Below the pieces are notes generated by a model. It was given only the letters and a program-made list of their open reading frames with translations, had not been told where the DNA came from and did no database searches. The position numbers and the translations under genes were made by a program. Positions 11,471 through 23,141 of a stretch of 64,000 nt of DNA are shown piece after piece (positions within the stretch are counted from its first letter, which is position 1; the number at the start of each line of letters is the position of its first letter). The DNA comes from Coniella vitis (lineage: Eukaryota; Ascomycota; Sordariomycetes; Diaporthales; Schizoparmaceae): the NCBI GenBank assembly GCA_011317545.1, contig WUJK01000006.1, positions 1,240,001-1,304,000 on the forward strand, written 5' to 3'.

Positions 11471-13378
11471 GTTCGGCTTCCACTTTTGGGATTCTCAATG
11501 CTGCTGGTGTTTTTTTCTTTTCTTTTTCTCTCTCTACTCTTGGCTCCTCCCCGTTGGCTCGGTTGACTGGAATGCAAACGAGACTCGGTAGGTCAGAGGA
11601 TCTGTCCGTTCCGTATCGTCGTAGTAGCCGGGAAGTTCGAGACGATCCGTAGAGATGCGGACATGCACTTAGAGACTCGAAATGTTCCGAGATCACGCTC
11701 CAGGGGCGGGCCTAGGTCACTTCTTCTCATGCAACCCGTGCCGCGCAAGAAGAAGGAGGGGTGGAAAGTAGTATCCAGTGAGTAGTATTGTATATCTGCG
11801 CGAGACTTGAGGAGGACGAGGAGCGGGCAGCATGAGCCTAATAGGCAAAGCACAAGGAAAGCTACACGGACAGCAAGGCAGCCTTTTATATGATGATCTC
11901 TCTCACACAGAAAGGATACTTTCCTGTGATGGGCCAAGTAAATAATAAACAAATACGTATAATATATGTAGGTATGAATAAAATAGGGGCAAGTCGAGAA
12001 AGGGAGAAAGAGAAAGGGCTCGTAGAGCCTGAAAAGCCGTCCGGAATTGATTGTGGGCTTTTCTTGCCGGGCTGTCCGCGAGCCCCCTTTTTAAACTTGT
12101 TTGACTTTGGTGGTCTCTCTTGTCTCTGTGCCCGTCCGTTTGCAATTGTTCGAGCGGGCGCCCCACCCCCACCCAATACACCTATTCAGCATCTCATGCC
12201 TTTACATATAAGACACAACGGACGACGGGACAGCCTTCTAGAGCGTACGCCGAGGGCAAGTCAAACACGGTTGATGTGAAACTACTTGTCTGGCGTGTTG
12301 GTTGGCGTGATCCCGATCCCACCGGAAGGGAGGAAAGCGCAGTAGAGTTCACTCCAAAGTAGCACATGGGCAGTCCTAGGCCCGCTGGGCATCCAGCTAG
12401 CGCTGCCCACGTGGATAAGAGGCATCGGGCCTGTCATGGTCCATCTGGAAAAGGATATCCTCTCGGGGGGGCTTTTCGCATTCCCTCATCTCTCGTCATC
12501 AGACAGCCCGTCGCTACTCATGCACCCCACAACGCCAGTAGGGCGGACTAGTTGTGTGTCTGGCTTCTGCACGGGCACGAAATGACGGCGCTGGGAGGAG
12601 AATGAACGGAAGCACCGCTTGTTGTTGTAAGATAGAGTTACGGGAGACCCTCTTCTATGGTTTTCTTCGCGCGCCTTGTGGATCCTGCAATGCCCTTGGG
12701 TGCCTTGAATTATGCTTTACCTATGCCTATGGAACAACGAGCGGCCCTGAACGAGCCATGGCACTATAGTAGCGGATTGATGCAATTGAGTTTGCCTGTC
12801 ATGGCTTCCAGGAAAGCATGCTGATAAGACCATATCTTCTCCAAGACGCGCTGGGTTTGATTGAGCCAAGCGCAGGGCTGCCAAATTGTACGCCGACACT
12901 TCTTGTGCGTGCGTTCGAGCGTGAGCGATGACAGCCCGCGTTATACTGTATGACACCGAGGCGCAAGCCCCAAAGCGTGGCTTTCGATACTCTTGACAGA
13001 TTTGGCCGGAGGCTCCTGACTATCAGCAAATAAGATCCCCATGTTATGTGCCTACATTCCTTGCCTTCTTACACCTTGTAGAGAACACCAGACTTTCCCA
13101 TCTGTGCGTGCAGAGCTGCCCAGCTGGGCATGCGGATTTGTCACACCTTCTACCATACCAGATCGTTTCCCGAAATTCTCTTGGTCGCTCTGTCGCAGTA
13201 GGTATGTAGAAGCTCGTATCGTTGAGTAGAGATTTTAGACCTGCCTGCACCTGCGGTTCCGCCAACTTTTCCTTCTCCGGATTTGTGAACATGGTGGTAC
13301 AGCATCTTGTACAAATATCGAGCGCGTGCTGACGCTACCTCAACAAACACACCGCCAAGGGGCCCTTCATTGTCCCTT
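11471..13378. other. Intergenic region
   Basis: Nothing recognisable. Short overlapping ORFs on both strands, pyrimidine tracts near 11511-11545 and AT-rich DNA near 11935-11985. The right end is the 3' flank of AIM41. Confidence 0.6.
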
Positions 13379-13996
13379 CTAGTTCTTTGCCCAAGTCTCG
13401 TTGAAGATCTTGGCCAGCGACGACTTATCCACATACTTGCCCTCGCCATCCCAATCCCGCGTCTGCAACTCCTTCATTGCCTCGCCCTGCTTCTTACCAG
13501 CCGCCTTGGCCTCGCCCACAACCCCGCTGACAATCTCGTGCAGCTCCGCATCGTCAATCACCCGCACACCCGACGCAGCCACGTACTCGTCGATCACGTG
13601 CAGCTGCGCCTCCTCCTTGTCGATGAGGTCCTGCCGCCCGGCCTTGCGCGCCTCCTCGACAGCCTCCTGGTTGCCCCGCGCTGTCTTGCGCATTAGCGCC
13701 ACAAGCTGTGCGTCGGTGCGGATTGGGCTCGTCGTCTTTGCGGCGTTGTTGGTCGCGGCGATGACGTTGCGCAGCACCGAAAGCCGGGGCGCGTCCTTGG
13801 CGCGCATTGCTGTCTTGAGGTCTGTCTTGAGCTTGGACAGGAGCGGTGGTGGTGGTGGCAGGGAGTCGGAGGATTCACTGGAGTAAGGCCGGGAGAGGGC
13901 AGTGTGGGAGGCAGTCGTGCGGAGGAGGGACTGGCGCAGAGAGGAGGAGGAAGATGTTGCGACACGGCGCATGCTGGCGTTGACGAGGCTGGCCAT
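13379..13996 (-). CDS. aim41: Mitochondrial GatB/YqeY-domain protein (AIM41-like)
   Basis: A single-exon gene of 205 residues. The first 40 or so residues are rich in Ser, Arg and Ala and lack acids (MASLVNASMRRVATSSSSSL), as expected of a mitochondrial presequence. From about residue 50 the protein matches the YqeY/AIM41 layout: LKTDLKTAMRAKDAPRLSVL, then a helical region with an EEAQLHVIDEYV motif and the conserved C-terminal KAIFNETW-like end (read as AKIFNETWAKN). YqeY proteins resemble the tRNA-binding tail of the GatB amidotransferase subunit. Yeast Aim41 is mitochondrial, with no firmly established molecular role, so function beyond that is inference. The stop is at 13379-13381. The neighbour LSB6 lies upstream on the same strand with 0.9 kb between, so there is no shared transcript. 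Confidence 0.93.
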   Translation of the reverse strand: MASLVNASMRRVATSSSSSLRQSLLRTTASHTALSRPYSSESSDSLPPPPPLLSKLKTDLKTAMRAKDAPRLSVLRNVIAATNNAAKTTSPIRTDAQLVALMRKTARGNQEAVEEARKAGRQDLIDKEEAQLHVIDEYVAASGVRVIDDAELHEIVSGVVGEAKAAGKKQGEAMKELQTRDWDGEGKYVDKSSLAKIFNETWAKN

Positions 13997-14900
13997 GGTG
14001 TTGGAGTGGTGTGAGGTGTAGCTTTGCAGCGCGCCTGTAGGGAAGAATTGTTGAGGCGTTTCGCGGCTGTTGGAGAATTAAGGGTCGTGGCTTCAGCGAG
14101 TGAGGTATTGGTTGCGACGCTCGAGTGATTGAGTAAGGTACTCTTGTTTCCTTATGGTTGTAGTACTGAAGCCAACGGTTGCTGGACTCAGTCGATAAAT
14201 TTTTGGATGGAGCAGTGAATAGAGCTCGGGTCAATGCTGATGCGGTACGTGGAGCTACTGCAAGGTACAAATGGGAGCACCTATCTAAGCAGCGCATCGA
14301 AGTATTAACGAGTTTCCATAGCTATAACGCCGGTAGCCAAGGCTCCACTGCAGCCACCAGTGAGCTTCTATCAGATGAACCCTGCGTACTGTGTACTATG
14401 TAGGCCAAGTCGCATGTTGCAATGTTTCTGTACTATGTACATAGTACTGTACAAGTCGATTATCCTTGCTTCCACGTGGGGTCCACTGGGAGATGCTCGG
14501 TCCAACCCCGCGATGAGGGTTTACGACTCCGACGGCGGCTCAAGACGTAATGATAATCTTCTTCATTTGCCGTTACACCGCCAGAGCAGGAGTAACATTG
14601 AACGTCTACTATAAGAGCAAAATACCCATGACTACCCAGGTATGCAGGGGCTAGATAGGTGAAATTCATTCATACATTCCCACAACTGACTGTCACATTC
14701 CTGATTCGATAAAGCTTTCACATGTACATGATCAATCCATCGAAAACTTATTGGCCACAGCTGCACTGTTGTTTTATCCGTATGTTTCCTGAGCTAAATG
14801 CAAAAGCGACAGACAACACCGTCATGGCACAGAAAATCATCTCATGTTTGACATTGCACGCATCTGAACAGTCCGTTTTCCGAAAGAGCACCCATCGCTT
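13997..14900. other. Spacer between AIM41 (5' end) and LSB6 (3' end)
   Basis: Contains the AIM41 promoter and the LSB6 3' flank. There is an 18-bp perfect palindrome at 14430-14447 and a related element near 14384-14404. No gene is seen. Confidence 0.65.
14430..14447. repeat. 18-bp perfect palindrome of the CATAGTAC family
   Basis: GTACTATGTACATAGTAC reads identically on both strands. It is the longest perfect member I found of a motif that recurs in the spacers of this window. Confidence 0.9.
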
Positions 14901-17415
14901 TTAACACCAAGTAAACACAGGGTTGCGCGCCTTGACAGGCTCAAGCCTCTCCACGATTACTTTTCGTTGATTTCCCTCCATACCTTCAGCAGCCGCATAC
15001 CCAAGGTCACCTTCAATGTCATCGTCATCATATGTCGGGCTGCTGCCGTAACCATGTAGCTGTTGTGCAATTGTATGGCTGTTGCGTCGTCCAATAGCCG
15101 TCGCATACGAGTACCGACGTTCTCGCTGAGGGGTCATAACGTTAAGCATCGGGCTCGATCGATATGGCCCAGGAAAACTGGCTCCTGCCACTGATGAGTG
15201 GGGCATCTTGGGCCGATCTCTAGCCGACAGCGTTGGGGACGAGGTTGCCGGGTTGCTGTTATGGCTATTGCCATTGCTGTTGTTATCGATGCCTAGTGGG
15301 TCTTCGAAGACAGCATTCTCGGAAGTCGCTGAATCTAAGGCACTGTTCGATAGCTCAAACCTCCCAGCGTTAGGCATTTGATTTGCAGGGCTGGAGAGGC
15401 CCAACAGATCGGCGGCGGCAGAAGGCGATGTAGAATTTGCAGCGCCAATATCCATCTCTTCTTCAATGCCCTTTTGCAATTCTTCTTCTGTGCGGCGGCG
15501 CATCTCGGACGATGTCACCCTCATAGGGACCGCCACAGGTACATCTACGAGGTCGTCCCACACGCACACCTTGGCTCGTCTGGTCAGTTCCAGCGGGCCA
15601 TGGTCTGGCGTTTTCAGAGTTTCGACGACATTCCATGCTTGGCCCTTCATGACAGCGATTTGGCGTGAGAACATCTTCTCTTGGAAATCGGGATCGACCT
15701 GGAAGATCTTTCTTAACGCATGCTGCGTCTGACTCCACCAAGCTGTTGACGTGAGAAGAGGCAGAAAATGATCCCGTGTCTTTTGTGAAAACGGTCTTCC
15801 GATAAGGTCGACCGGCAGGAACAGCCATCCAAAAGGAAAACTAATGACATAACTGTTAGTGCTCGACACACCAGACTGGAAGTATGGGCTGTTCCTTACC
15901 TCCGCCAAGCATCCGGATGCTTCCAGGGCCACGACAACGAATTGTCAATGGCCCCAATACTGATTTCTGGATCTCTCGGGCGGTCCCCATGACTTGTAGC
16001 ATTCATCGGCTTCTGCACCTTGTAAGGATAAGAAGAGCGATCCTGTTGCTTTCTTTGCGACAGATCCACCGGTCTAGGTCCTTCTTCTGACTCTGCTATA
16101 TCAGTGTTGAGCTGTACGGGTTCCGATACGATTGAGACTTCTTGTGTCTGCCAGTCCACCTTGATCATCCAATTGTCTAAGCCTCGGTCGGTGTTGCGCA
16201 TGATATAATCCAAAATGACCAGCTTCTCCAACTCTTCTCGGAAGGCTTGTTTGAGTCCTTCCGTCCAAACAAAGTTCCCGGGCCCAGGGATGCGATCTGG
16301 TGTCCCATAGCCATCTTCATCGACGCCATCATCTTGAGCGGCGCCTGCTATAGCGCGGCAGCTGTCTCCCCACCTCTTACGCTTGTTTCGATGAGGATCA
16401 TTGGTTCGGTAACCCGACAAGTATTGATCAGGCCATGGGTGCTCCCGCAAAAAGATATTGGCGTCTTTGAAACCCTTAAGAAAAACTTGAAAACTTCCAG
16501 GTTTCTCCGGTAGCGGTTTCCTGTTTCTGGAATGGTTATAGCGATCCCAGAATGGGTAGTGAAATGACTTCGACGACAGCCATACAACATCGGTGTAAGG
16601 CACCATGTTTGTCCGTAGCTGACAATCCAGAGTGTAGGCGGCCGCCTCGCTCACGTACGAAAGATTAGGAATAAGACTGTTCCCTGGTTAGTCAGAATGA
16701 CCCACGCCCTTCTGGAAGGACCAAGTACAGTTGATACATACCATGCCCTGCCAAAACAACATGGAAACAGATTCCTGTGGATCCACTTGTTCCACTTCGG
16801 GTTTCCAGCTGCATACGGCTCCTCATCCTTGGGTTTGAAAACACCCACCACCTTGCCATCAGGGTTGCGGGCAAAGTAGCTGCCAGAGCTTCCCTGAGAA
16901 ATCATGCGCGGATGCACCCCCTGTTCAATGGCCACACGCACACTCTCTACAATCACCTCAAACTCGTCCCTCGTCATAACACCTTCCTGTGGTATAGCAA
17001 GGGTTTGCGCCGTGGCCGGTCTGACGCCCTCGGGCGCTTGGAAGACACTATGGTGGATCTCGAGCCTCTCGTCATCCTCGCCGTGCCGATCCCTCTTCCC
17101 TCTCTTGAATTTCCCTTTGATCTCTGCAGTCCATCGCTCGAGGCGTGCATTCAGCGCGCCCATATCTATTCCCGAGTTGCTTCGCCCGCGCCGTTGATGA
17201 CGCGTCTTGGTTCCTCCGCTCCTCCCACCGTAGCCATGTGGGGAGGTCATGCCCGAGTGAGGGCGGGGCTGGGTCGTGTGGTTACCTCGGGGCACCGCAG
17301 GTGGTTGAAGCGAAGCGAAGCTGTTGACCATGATATCGTCGTCCGATTCGTCGCTGGAGTGGTCGGCTTGCTCCAGGCGCTCGTAGCCTGTCGTGGGCGG
17401 ACGGTTGCGAGGCAT
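14901..17415 (-). CDS. lsb6: Type II phosphatidylinositol 4-kinase
   Basis: Phosphorylates phosphatidylinositol to PI4P on endosomal, vacuolar or plasma membranes. Exons on the minus strand are 17415-16742, 16676-15900 and 15840-14901, giving 796 residues. The kinase fold starts near residue 165. The glycine loop GSSGSYFARN is followed by the nucleotide-binding lysine in VFKPKDEEPY (about 190), then NLFPCCFGRACLIPN, in which the Cys-rich palmitoylation-like motif of the family is present as CCFGR. The catalytic loop is RNTDRGLDNW (about 387). HPDAWR and PFS downstream match the end of the family domain. The last 300 residues are Ser/Asn-rich and probably disordered. I chose the ATG at 17415 (MPRNRPPTTGYERL) rather than the in-frame ATG at 17481, because the fungal family begins there; the choice is an inference. 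The neighbouring GCP2 gene is unrelated. Confidence 0.95.
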
Positions 17416-18330
17416 CGCGGTGGCTTGAGATGAGTAGGTCGAAGAATGGTTTGGGAAGTGAAGAAGTGTTATTGTGGTCAAGTCGTTGATCGAATGCTAT
17501 GCCATAATTTTCTGACCAGAAGATACGGTAGATCTCATCAAAGCGAAAGTCAACTCAGCACAGGCCTTCAACAACGAAGATGGCGGCGCGGATCAAGGAA
17601 GACTAATACAAGGAATATGAGTATTAAAGTAGTATCGGTAATCGCGGAAAAGCTGGCGTAAACAGAAATCTAGCCTCGGATAGAATGAACGTCTCGAAAT
17701 GAACCAGAATGTTTGAGACACTGAGTGAAGGAGATTACTGCTTGGGATATGTCATTGTGTGCTGCGGTTCGATGTTGAAGATTGCTGAGCTATGGTATTG
17801 CGGTGACGTGGTGACGTGCTGGCCTGTCCACAGCCCAGCCTTGCCGGCCGGCCGTGTGCGACCAGTTACATAGTACCTATGTACTTTATAAGTAGGACGA
17901 GGTACATGAGGAAGGAACGCGCTATACATAGTACTATATACATAGTACTATATACATAGTACTATGCTACTGTAAGTACTTGCATGGGTGCCCCAGCAAT
18001 GCTCAGGGGCAGTCGCAAGGCCATCCTAGCGGACAATTTCACTACGGCTCTAGACAAGGAGATGCCAACAGCAGCATAAGCATTCAAAGACTGGTAATGT
18101 CCTTCGCATATTGTTTGTTATATTAAGTGGTATCATTTGCATCTACAACATCAAATCCAGAGCCCGGCTGCCTGTCAATTTCCAATTCGTACACCCCGTG
18201 TCCCTCCTTGAACCCAGCTCCGTGGTTAAACAATTGCGGCAATCAAATTGGCAAGACGAGAAAACACCCCACCACCTAAGCGGCACGTACGAAAACATCA
18301 AGACATGATTCAATGTGACAAACCGATTGG
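17416..18330. other. Spacer upstream of LSB6 and downstream of GCP2
   Basis: Holds the LSB6 promoter and a three-copy tandem repeat at 17925-17966. No coding evidence. Confidence 0.65.
17925..17966. repeat. 14-bp tandem repeat, three copies
   Basis: Unit TACATAGTACTATA is repeated head to tail at 17925, 17939 and 17953, the last copy ending in G. Each unit contains the 10-bp palindrome ATAGTACTAT, so this is a local expansion of the palindrome found elsewhere in the spacers. Confidence 0.95.
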
Positions 18331-21221
18331 TCAACCAATAGTAGAGTCATCATCAGACCTCAATACAGTGTGTTCCGTTCCTTGACTCGCAGCACTGAGC
18401 CGAGCGCAGAGGCTGAGCAGCACGGCCGTCTCTGTAGCCGCATAATGGTTCAAAGCGTCAAGCAGGATCTTGAGGTGACGGCCAAAGTTGTACTCCCATG
18501 CCTTCAGCGTGTCCATGATCATGGCAAATTGTGCTTCGGGTGTCTTGGAGGATTCCCCGTATGTTGACTGCCACTTGTCTCGATTGGCCTGCACTTGCTT
18601 CCATTGTTCTTCGGTAATGTTGCGTGGTTTCGTCGGCCCCTGTAAGTCTGGGTCTGCCCGCTCCAAATTCCTTGTGATCCAGTCGATGCTCGAGGTGAAT
18701 GTGTTGCAGTTGTTCATCAATTTGGAGTGTACCTGGCACATCCGAATTAGCCAAAACTCGAAAACAAAAACCGCGCCTCCCTGCGTAAAGTTTTGATCTT
18801 ACCCGGAGAAGTTTGCTGTTTGTCATCATGCATTCCTTCAAGCAGGTATCTAAGAAGTCCACATGGTCTTGCATTAGTTCATCCACAGTACGCTCCAGTC
18901 CAGTAGAGGTTCCGTTCTCCTTCGTCTTCAACCGAGACATGAGCTTTTGCCAGTTGGGCTCAATGACTTCTGCTGTGCAGAAGTACAGTAGCTGTTGGAC
19001 AAAAACTAACATACGAGCTCTAAGTGTCCAAATCCGCCGTTTCCACAACTCAAGCTCTTTACTGGAACTTTTTCGGTACCATACAAAGGCTCTGGTCTGT
19101 ACTTGCCATGCCAAAGTCAACTGAGACTCGAGATGGCGCAAAGACAAGAGATATCGAAACAGGGCTTGATAGCGCCATATCGTTTTCCGGCTGATGACTA
19201 GGGATACTGGAAATGGCAGGGCATAGTCCAGTTGCAGGGAGGTGAATCCGTTGGCCCTTTTATCGCTTTCCACCGGTTGGTCTTTGATAGGTTGCAATGA
19301 CCCGCCCTCCTCAATACCGGTGATATTAACAACTCGCTGTAGTGATTTAATGAGGGTGATTTCATTCATTTGCACCTTGACGTCCTCTTTGAAGGGGTCC
19401 AAAGCAACGATGCTGCCTGGTTGCCGAAGTACCAGGTCCAACAGCGACTGGAGTTTGACAGTATTGACCATTTGCACTGGCTTCCGCAATTCGGACGCGC
19501 CCAGCTCGAGGAAGTAATTAAAGTAGTCGGAGGGGTCAAGAAAAAAGTAATGCTTGAGAGATCGCAGGCGATCGGGCAACGCGTGCGTCGTAAGTAGCAG
19601 CTGCATCAAGGATGCGTTTGCATGAGAGTAAGCCTCGTTGACATTTTCCTGGAATCGGCTGTCGTCGAAGGATTTAGGCTTGTCTTTGACATCTTTACTG
19701 ACGTCCACTCCGCCGCACTCTCGAACAACATTGAGATATTTCCCGGCCAAAAGACATTTTTCCTTAACAGCCTCTAGTTGAGGCGGGACCTCTTTGTCAC
19801 GGATGGTGTACCTTCGCTCCCAGTACTCATCGGTATAATCCTGTTGCAGCCTTTCCCGCCGTAAGCTTTTCTGCTCTTTGATCAGAAACTCGCCGTGAGG
19901 ATCGTTGATGCTGCCATGGTGAAGCCATTCATTCAACATAACCATGTAAGGTTTACTTGAATCTCTGAGTAGAGTCGTGAGCAATTCTCTCGCTGCTGGA
20001 TCTCCAGACATGGTTTCGAGTCGTTTTGTAATGAGGCTGAGTACGACTCCCCCTTTGCATATCTTTTTACCAGTCATGTTCCCCGGCACGAGCTCTCCGC
20101 CATCTCTCAGCTGCTCCAGAATCTGCTCAAAATCATCGGCGCTATCGCTTGATTCGTCGGTTTCATCGTCTAATAGTGCGTTTCGTTTCAGCAGCTCATG
20201 GGCCAAAGAGTAAAGTTGGAACATCATGTGACTCGTCGGTATGATGTGAATGTTGAAGACGTGCAACGTAAAGGCATCATCTGTCAGAGATTTAGTCTCC
20301 AGCTGAGCGATGAAAACTAGGTAATCTTGCAAGAACTTCCGTATCGAAGCGCACAGCGCATGATTGACTGAACCAAATTCCTCACGGCTTTGTACATCGA
20401 CAAAGGTCTCCAATGCAGTGTAATACGTAGCCATCTTCAACATGGACATTGTGAGGTCCTGCAAGCTTGGGTCCAAGCCGGGCAGGATGCGGTACGACGG
20501 ACCGCTCAATCGGTCTCGTTCTTCTCTCGGGTCGTAGCCTTTCCCGAATCGTACGTATTGACCCTCATAGCCCATGAAGACGTACAAAAGGTCTGCCACA
20601 ATAGCTTTCTCTTGCGCTTCCACGGACAGCTCGGTTAATGGTCTTGGCTGAAGTATTAATCCGGCTTGTGAAGCTAATGGGGGAATCGATATCCTAGACG
20701 CTAGTGGTGCAGATGTAGGAGGTAACAACATCGCTTCCGGCTCCCATGAAGCTATTATTGCAACCCACGTTAGCATGCGTACTGTAGTCAACCCTGGCTT
20801 GCGTGTAGGATGTCTGGGCGCTCATGCCTGGTGGGGGTATCTCTTGCCGCGCTTCTTTCGACCTTGTCTCTGCGCTCTTCCTACTATCCATGGCCCTTGA
20901 TTGACTCTTTGAGACGAGGGGCGGCGCATTTCTTCGGTCAGGGCTCTTGGTCTGCGATAGCAGAGCCTCTCTCGTCGTGTTGTGCTTGTCTGTCCGTCTC
21001 TCGCGCTCCTCGGCCGATCTCATGCTCTGCGTTCGAGGGTTGGCTGAAAGTGCTCTCTTATGCGCAGCTATCTCCGGCCCTGAAGCAGGTGAATTCGCAC
21101 TCGACTTTTGCACTCTGGAGACATTCTCATGGGAGTTTATGCGGGGCATGCGCGAGGAGGCCTTGTCGGCTGTCGAGCCGTTGTTTCGCCTGTGATCGCC
21201 ATATCTGGAAGGAGCAGACAT
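18331..21221 (-). CDS. spc97: Gamma-tubulin complex component 2 (GCP2/Spc97/Alp4)
   Basis: A core subunit of the gamma-tubulin complex that nucleates microtubules at the spindle pole body. Proposed exons on the minus strand are 21221-20783, 20733-18803 and 18732-18331, giving 923 residues. After a Ser/Arg-rich disordered N-terminus (about 1-150) come the conserved GCP2 start LLYVFMGYEGQYVRF, the GRIP1-type region (LETFVDVQSREEFGSVNHAL), a KGGVVLSLI segment, MLNEWLHHGSINDPHGEFLI and the C-terminal GRIP2 region (SLVISRKTIWRYQALFRYLL; HVDFLDTCLKECMM). These are typical GCP2 blocks. The 3' intron (18733-18802) is canonical. The 5' intron is awkward. A donor at 20782 pairs in frame with either an AAG acceptor (49-nt intron, used here) or a TAG acceptor (31 nt). 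Some residues near 147-155 are therefore uncertain. It shares a 550-bp divergent promoter region with pup2. Confidence 0.93.
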
Positions 21222-21771
21222 GATAATGGATCACATCTGGGGCTGCAACCATGCGCTGGTGGCAGGGCGAGCAGGAAGTCGATAGGAAGCTGGCTGGTGA
21301 GTTGTAATAGGCAGTGTGTTTACTTTGAGAGGACCAAGTCGCGCCAGGGCTTCAAGGCGCGTCACCATAAAGAGCCCTCTGTTGACCCCTGCGCGCCTGT
21401 GGATGGCTGGCTTTTAAGAGCAAAAGAAGGGCCTTTAGCGGCCGGGACTGGTCAGTGCTTAGGCCTGTCGGGACTGACCAGTCATGGGTGCTCAGGGACT
21501 GAGTACGGCAATCAACTGCATGTACGTACTGCGGGTCGTAGCTTCTACTGCTACAAGACAAGGGTGCGTCACCTTCCTGCCTGGAGCTCAACTTCATTCG
21601 GTCCTCAAACGAACGTCCCTTCCATCACCACAGACAACCCGCCCCTCCACCACTCTAGCTCTCGCCAAACTTACAACCCACGCTTCCACCTGTACTTTTC
21701 AATTTTCGACAACCTCTTCTACCACCCGTGACTCCTCTCGTGACGCCAGACACCCTCCAAATACCGCCAAG
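21222..21771. promoter_or_regulatory. Divergent promoter region between GCP2 and pup2
   Basis: 550 bases separate the two start codons, so this segment should drive both genes. The pup2-proximal 130 bases are rich in C and CT. I see no proteasome-associated PACE element (GGTGGCAAA). Confidence 0.55.
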
Positions 21772-22661
21772 ATGTTTATGGCAAGATCAGAATACGGTCA
21801 GCCTCTCTGGGCTTTGTCCCCTCCAGGACTTTGCACCCCCTTGCAAATGGGCTTCTCTGACACAGACTTTTCCTTCTAGACCGGGGCATCAACACCTTCT
21901 CCCCAGAGGGCCGTCTTTTCCAGGTCGAGTACTCCCTCGAAGCAATCAAGCTCGGCTCCACGGCGATCGGCGTCGCAACCAACGAAGGTGTCGTGCTCGG
22001 TGTCGAAAAGCGCGTGACATCCACCCTCCTTGAGACCTCGTCCGTTGAAAAGATTGTTGAAATCGACCGACACATTGGCTGTGCAATGAGTGGTCTACAG
22101 GCCGATGCGCGCAGCATGGTGGAGCACGCTCGCGTCGAATGCCAGAGTCATGCCTTCAACTACAACGAGGCTTTGCGCGTCGAGTCTTGTACCCAGGCCA
22201 TCTGTGACCTGGCCCTGCGCTTTGGCGAGTCAGCGGACGGCGAGGAGAGCATCATGAGCAGACCCTTCGGTGTGGCGCTGCTGATTGCAGGATACGATGA
22301 GGACGGCCCAAGCTTATACCATGCTGAGCCTACGGGAACATTCTACCGATATGATGCAAAGGCAATCGGAAGCGGCAGTGAGGGTGCGCAGGCAGAGTTG
22401 CAAAATGAGTACCACAAGGTAGGTTGCGGTGTCAACGCTATTGGAGCGATACGCTGTCCCTGGATGCATCACTAACACCGTCTCTAGTCTCTCACACTCA
22501 CAGACGCCGAGACACTGGTACTAAAGACGTTGAAGCAAGTGATGGAGGAAAAACTGGATTCCAAGAATGTCCAACTGGCGAGTGTAACCAAGGAGAAGGG
22601 CTTCCGGATATACACAGATGAGGAGATGGCCGCCGTCGTCGAGCGTCTTCCCGCGAACTAA
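21772..22661 (+). CDS. pup2: 20S proteasome subunit alpha-5
   Basis: One of the seven alpha-ring subunits of the 20S proteasome, in cytosol and nucleus. Exons are 21772-21796, 21880-22418 and 22488-22661, giving 245 residues, close to other eukaryotic alpha-5 subunits. The N-terminus after splicing (MFMARSEYDRGINTFSPEGR) and the following FQVEYSLEAIKLGSTAIG form the proteasome alpha-subunit signature, and RGINTFSPEGR is characteristic of alpha-5. The CAMSGLQADARSMVEHAR block and the C-terminal GFRIYTDEEM are also typical. The acidic run in GESADGEESIMSRPFG is an alpha-5 trait. The first exon is only 25 nt, and the donor there (GTCAGC) is weak; the frame and the conserved sequence across the junction support it. 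It has no catalytic threonine, as expected for an alpha subunit. Confidence 0.97.
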
Positions 22662-23141
22662 AAGTCCTTATGTCTTCCTCAATTGCCCCCCCGGAATACT
22701 GGTGTTGCACCCTGCATGAGGACTACGAAGGAACAGCTAGCCGCGGCGATAGATTTCGGCGATCAGACGAGGCCGAGAGCCGATTTGTGGGACTGTCGGT
22801 CATTAGCCAGGCATCCTAAAAGAGAGACTGGGATAAAGAGTTAACCTGTCGTAACTCATGGCTTCCCAACGTGTAATGATTAGAGCAGATGTGAAAATGA
22901 AAACCATCAAGGCCCTGGGAGTCTCCAAAGTGTGGCTTGTATTCATTCGTGTCCCTCAGATTACCTAGGCACTTATGTGGCAGCATCAAGTTAAGAAACT
23001 TATCAAGCATAGGCAAAACACGTATCAACAACCAGGCAAAAACCTCCGAATCAGCAAACTATAGAGTCCAAAAAGAAGAAAAGACTCGCAAAGATGCGAG
23101 CCATTCTTATACTGTAAGAAGCCCGCTCTGGGAACGTCAAC
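22662..23141. other. Convergent spacer between pup2 and the Zn2Cys6 gene
   Basis: 480 bases between two stop codons. Presumably both 3' UTRs. Nothing else is seen. Confidence 0.7.
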
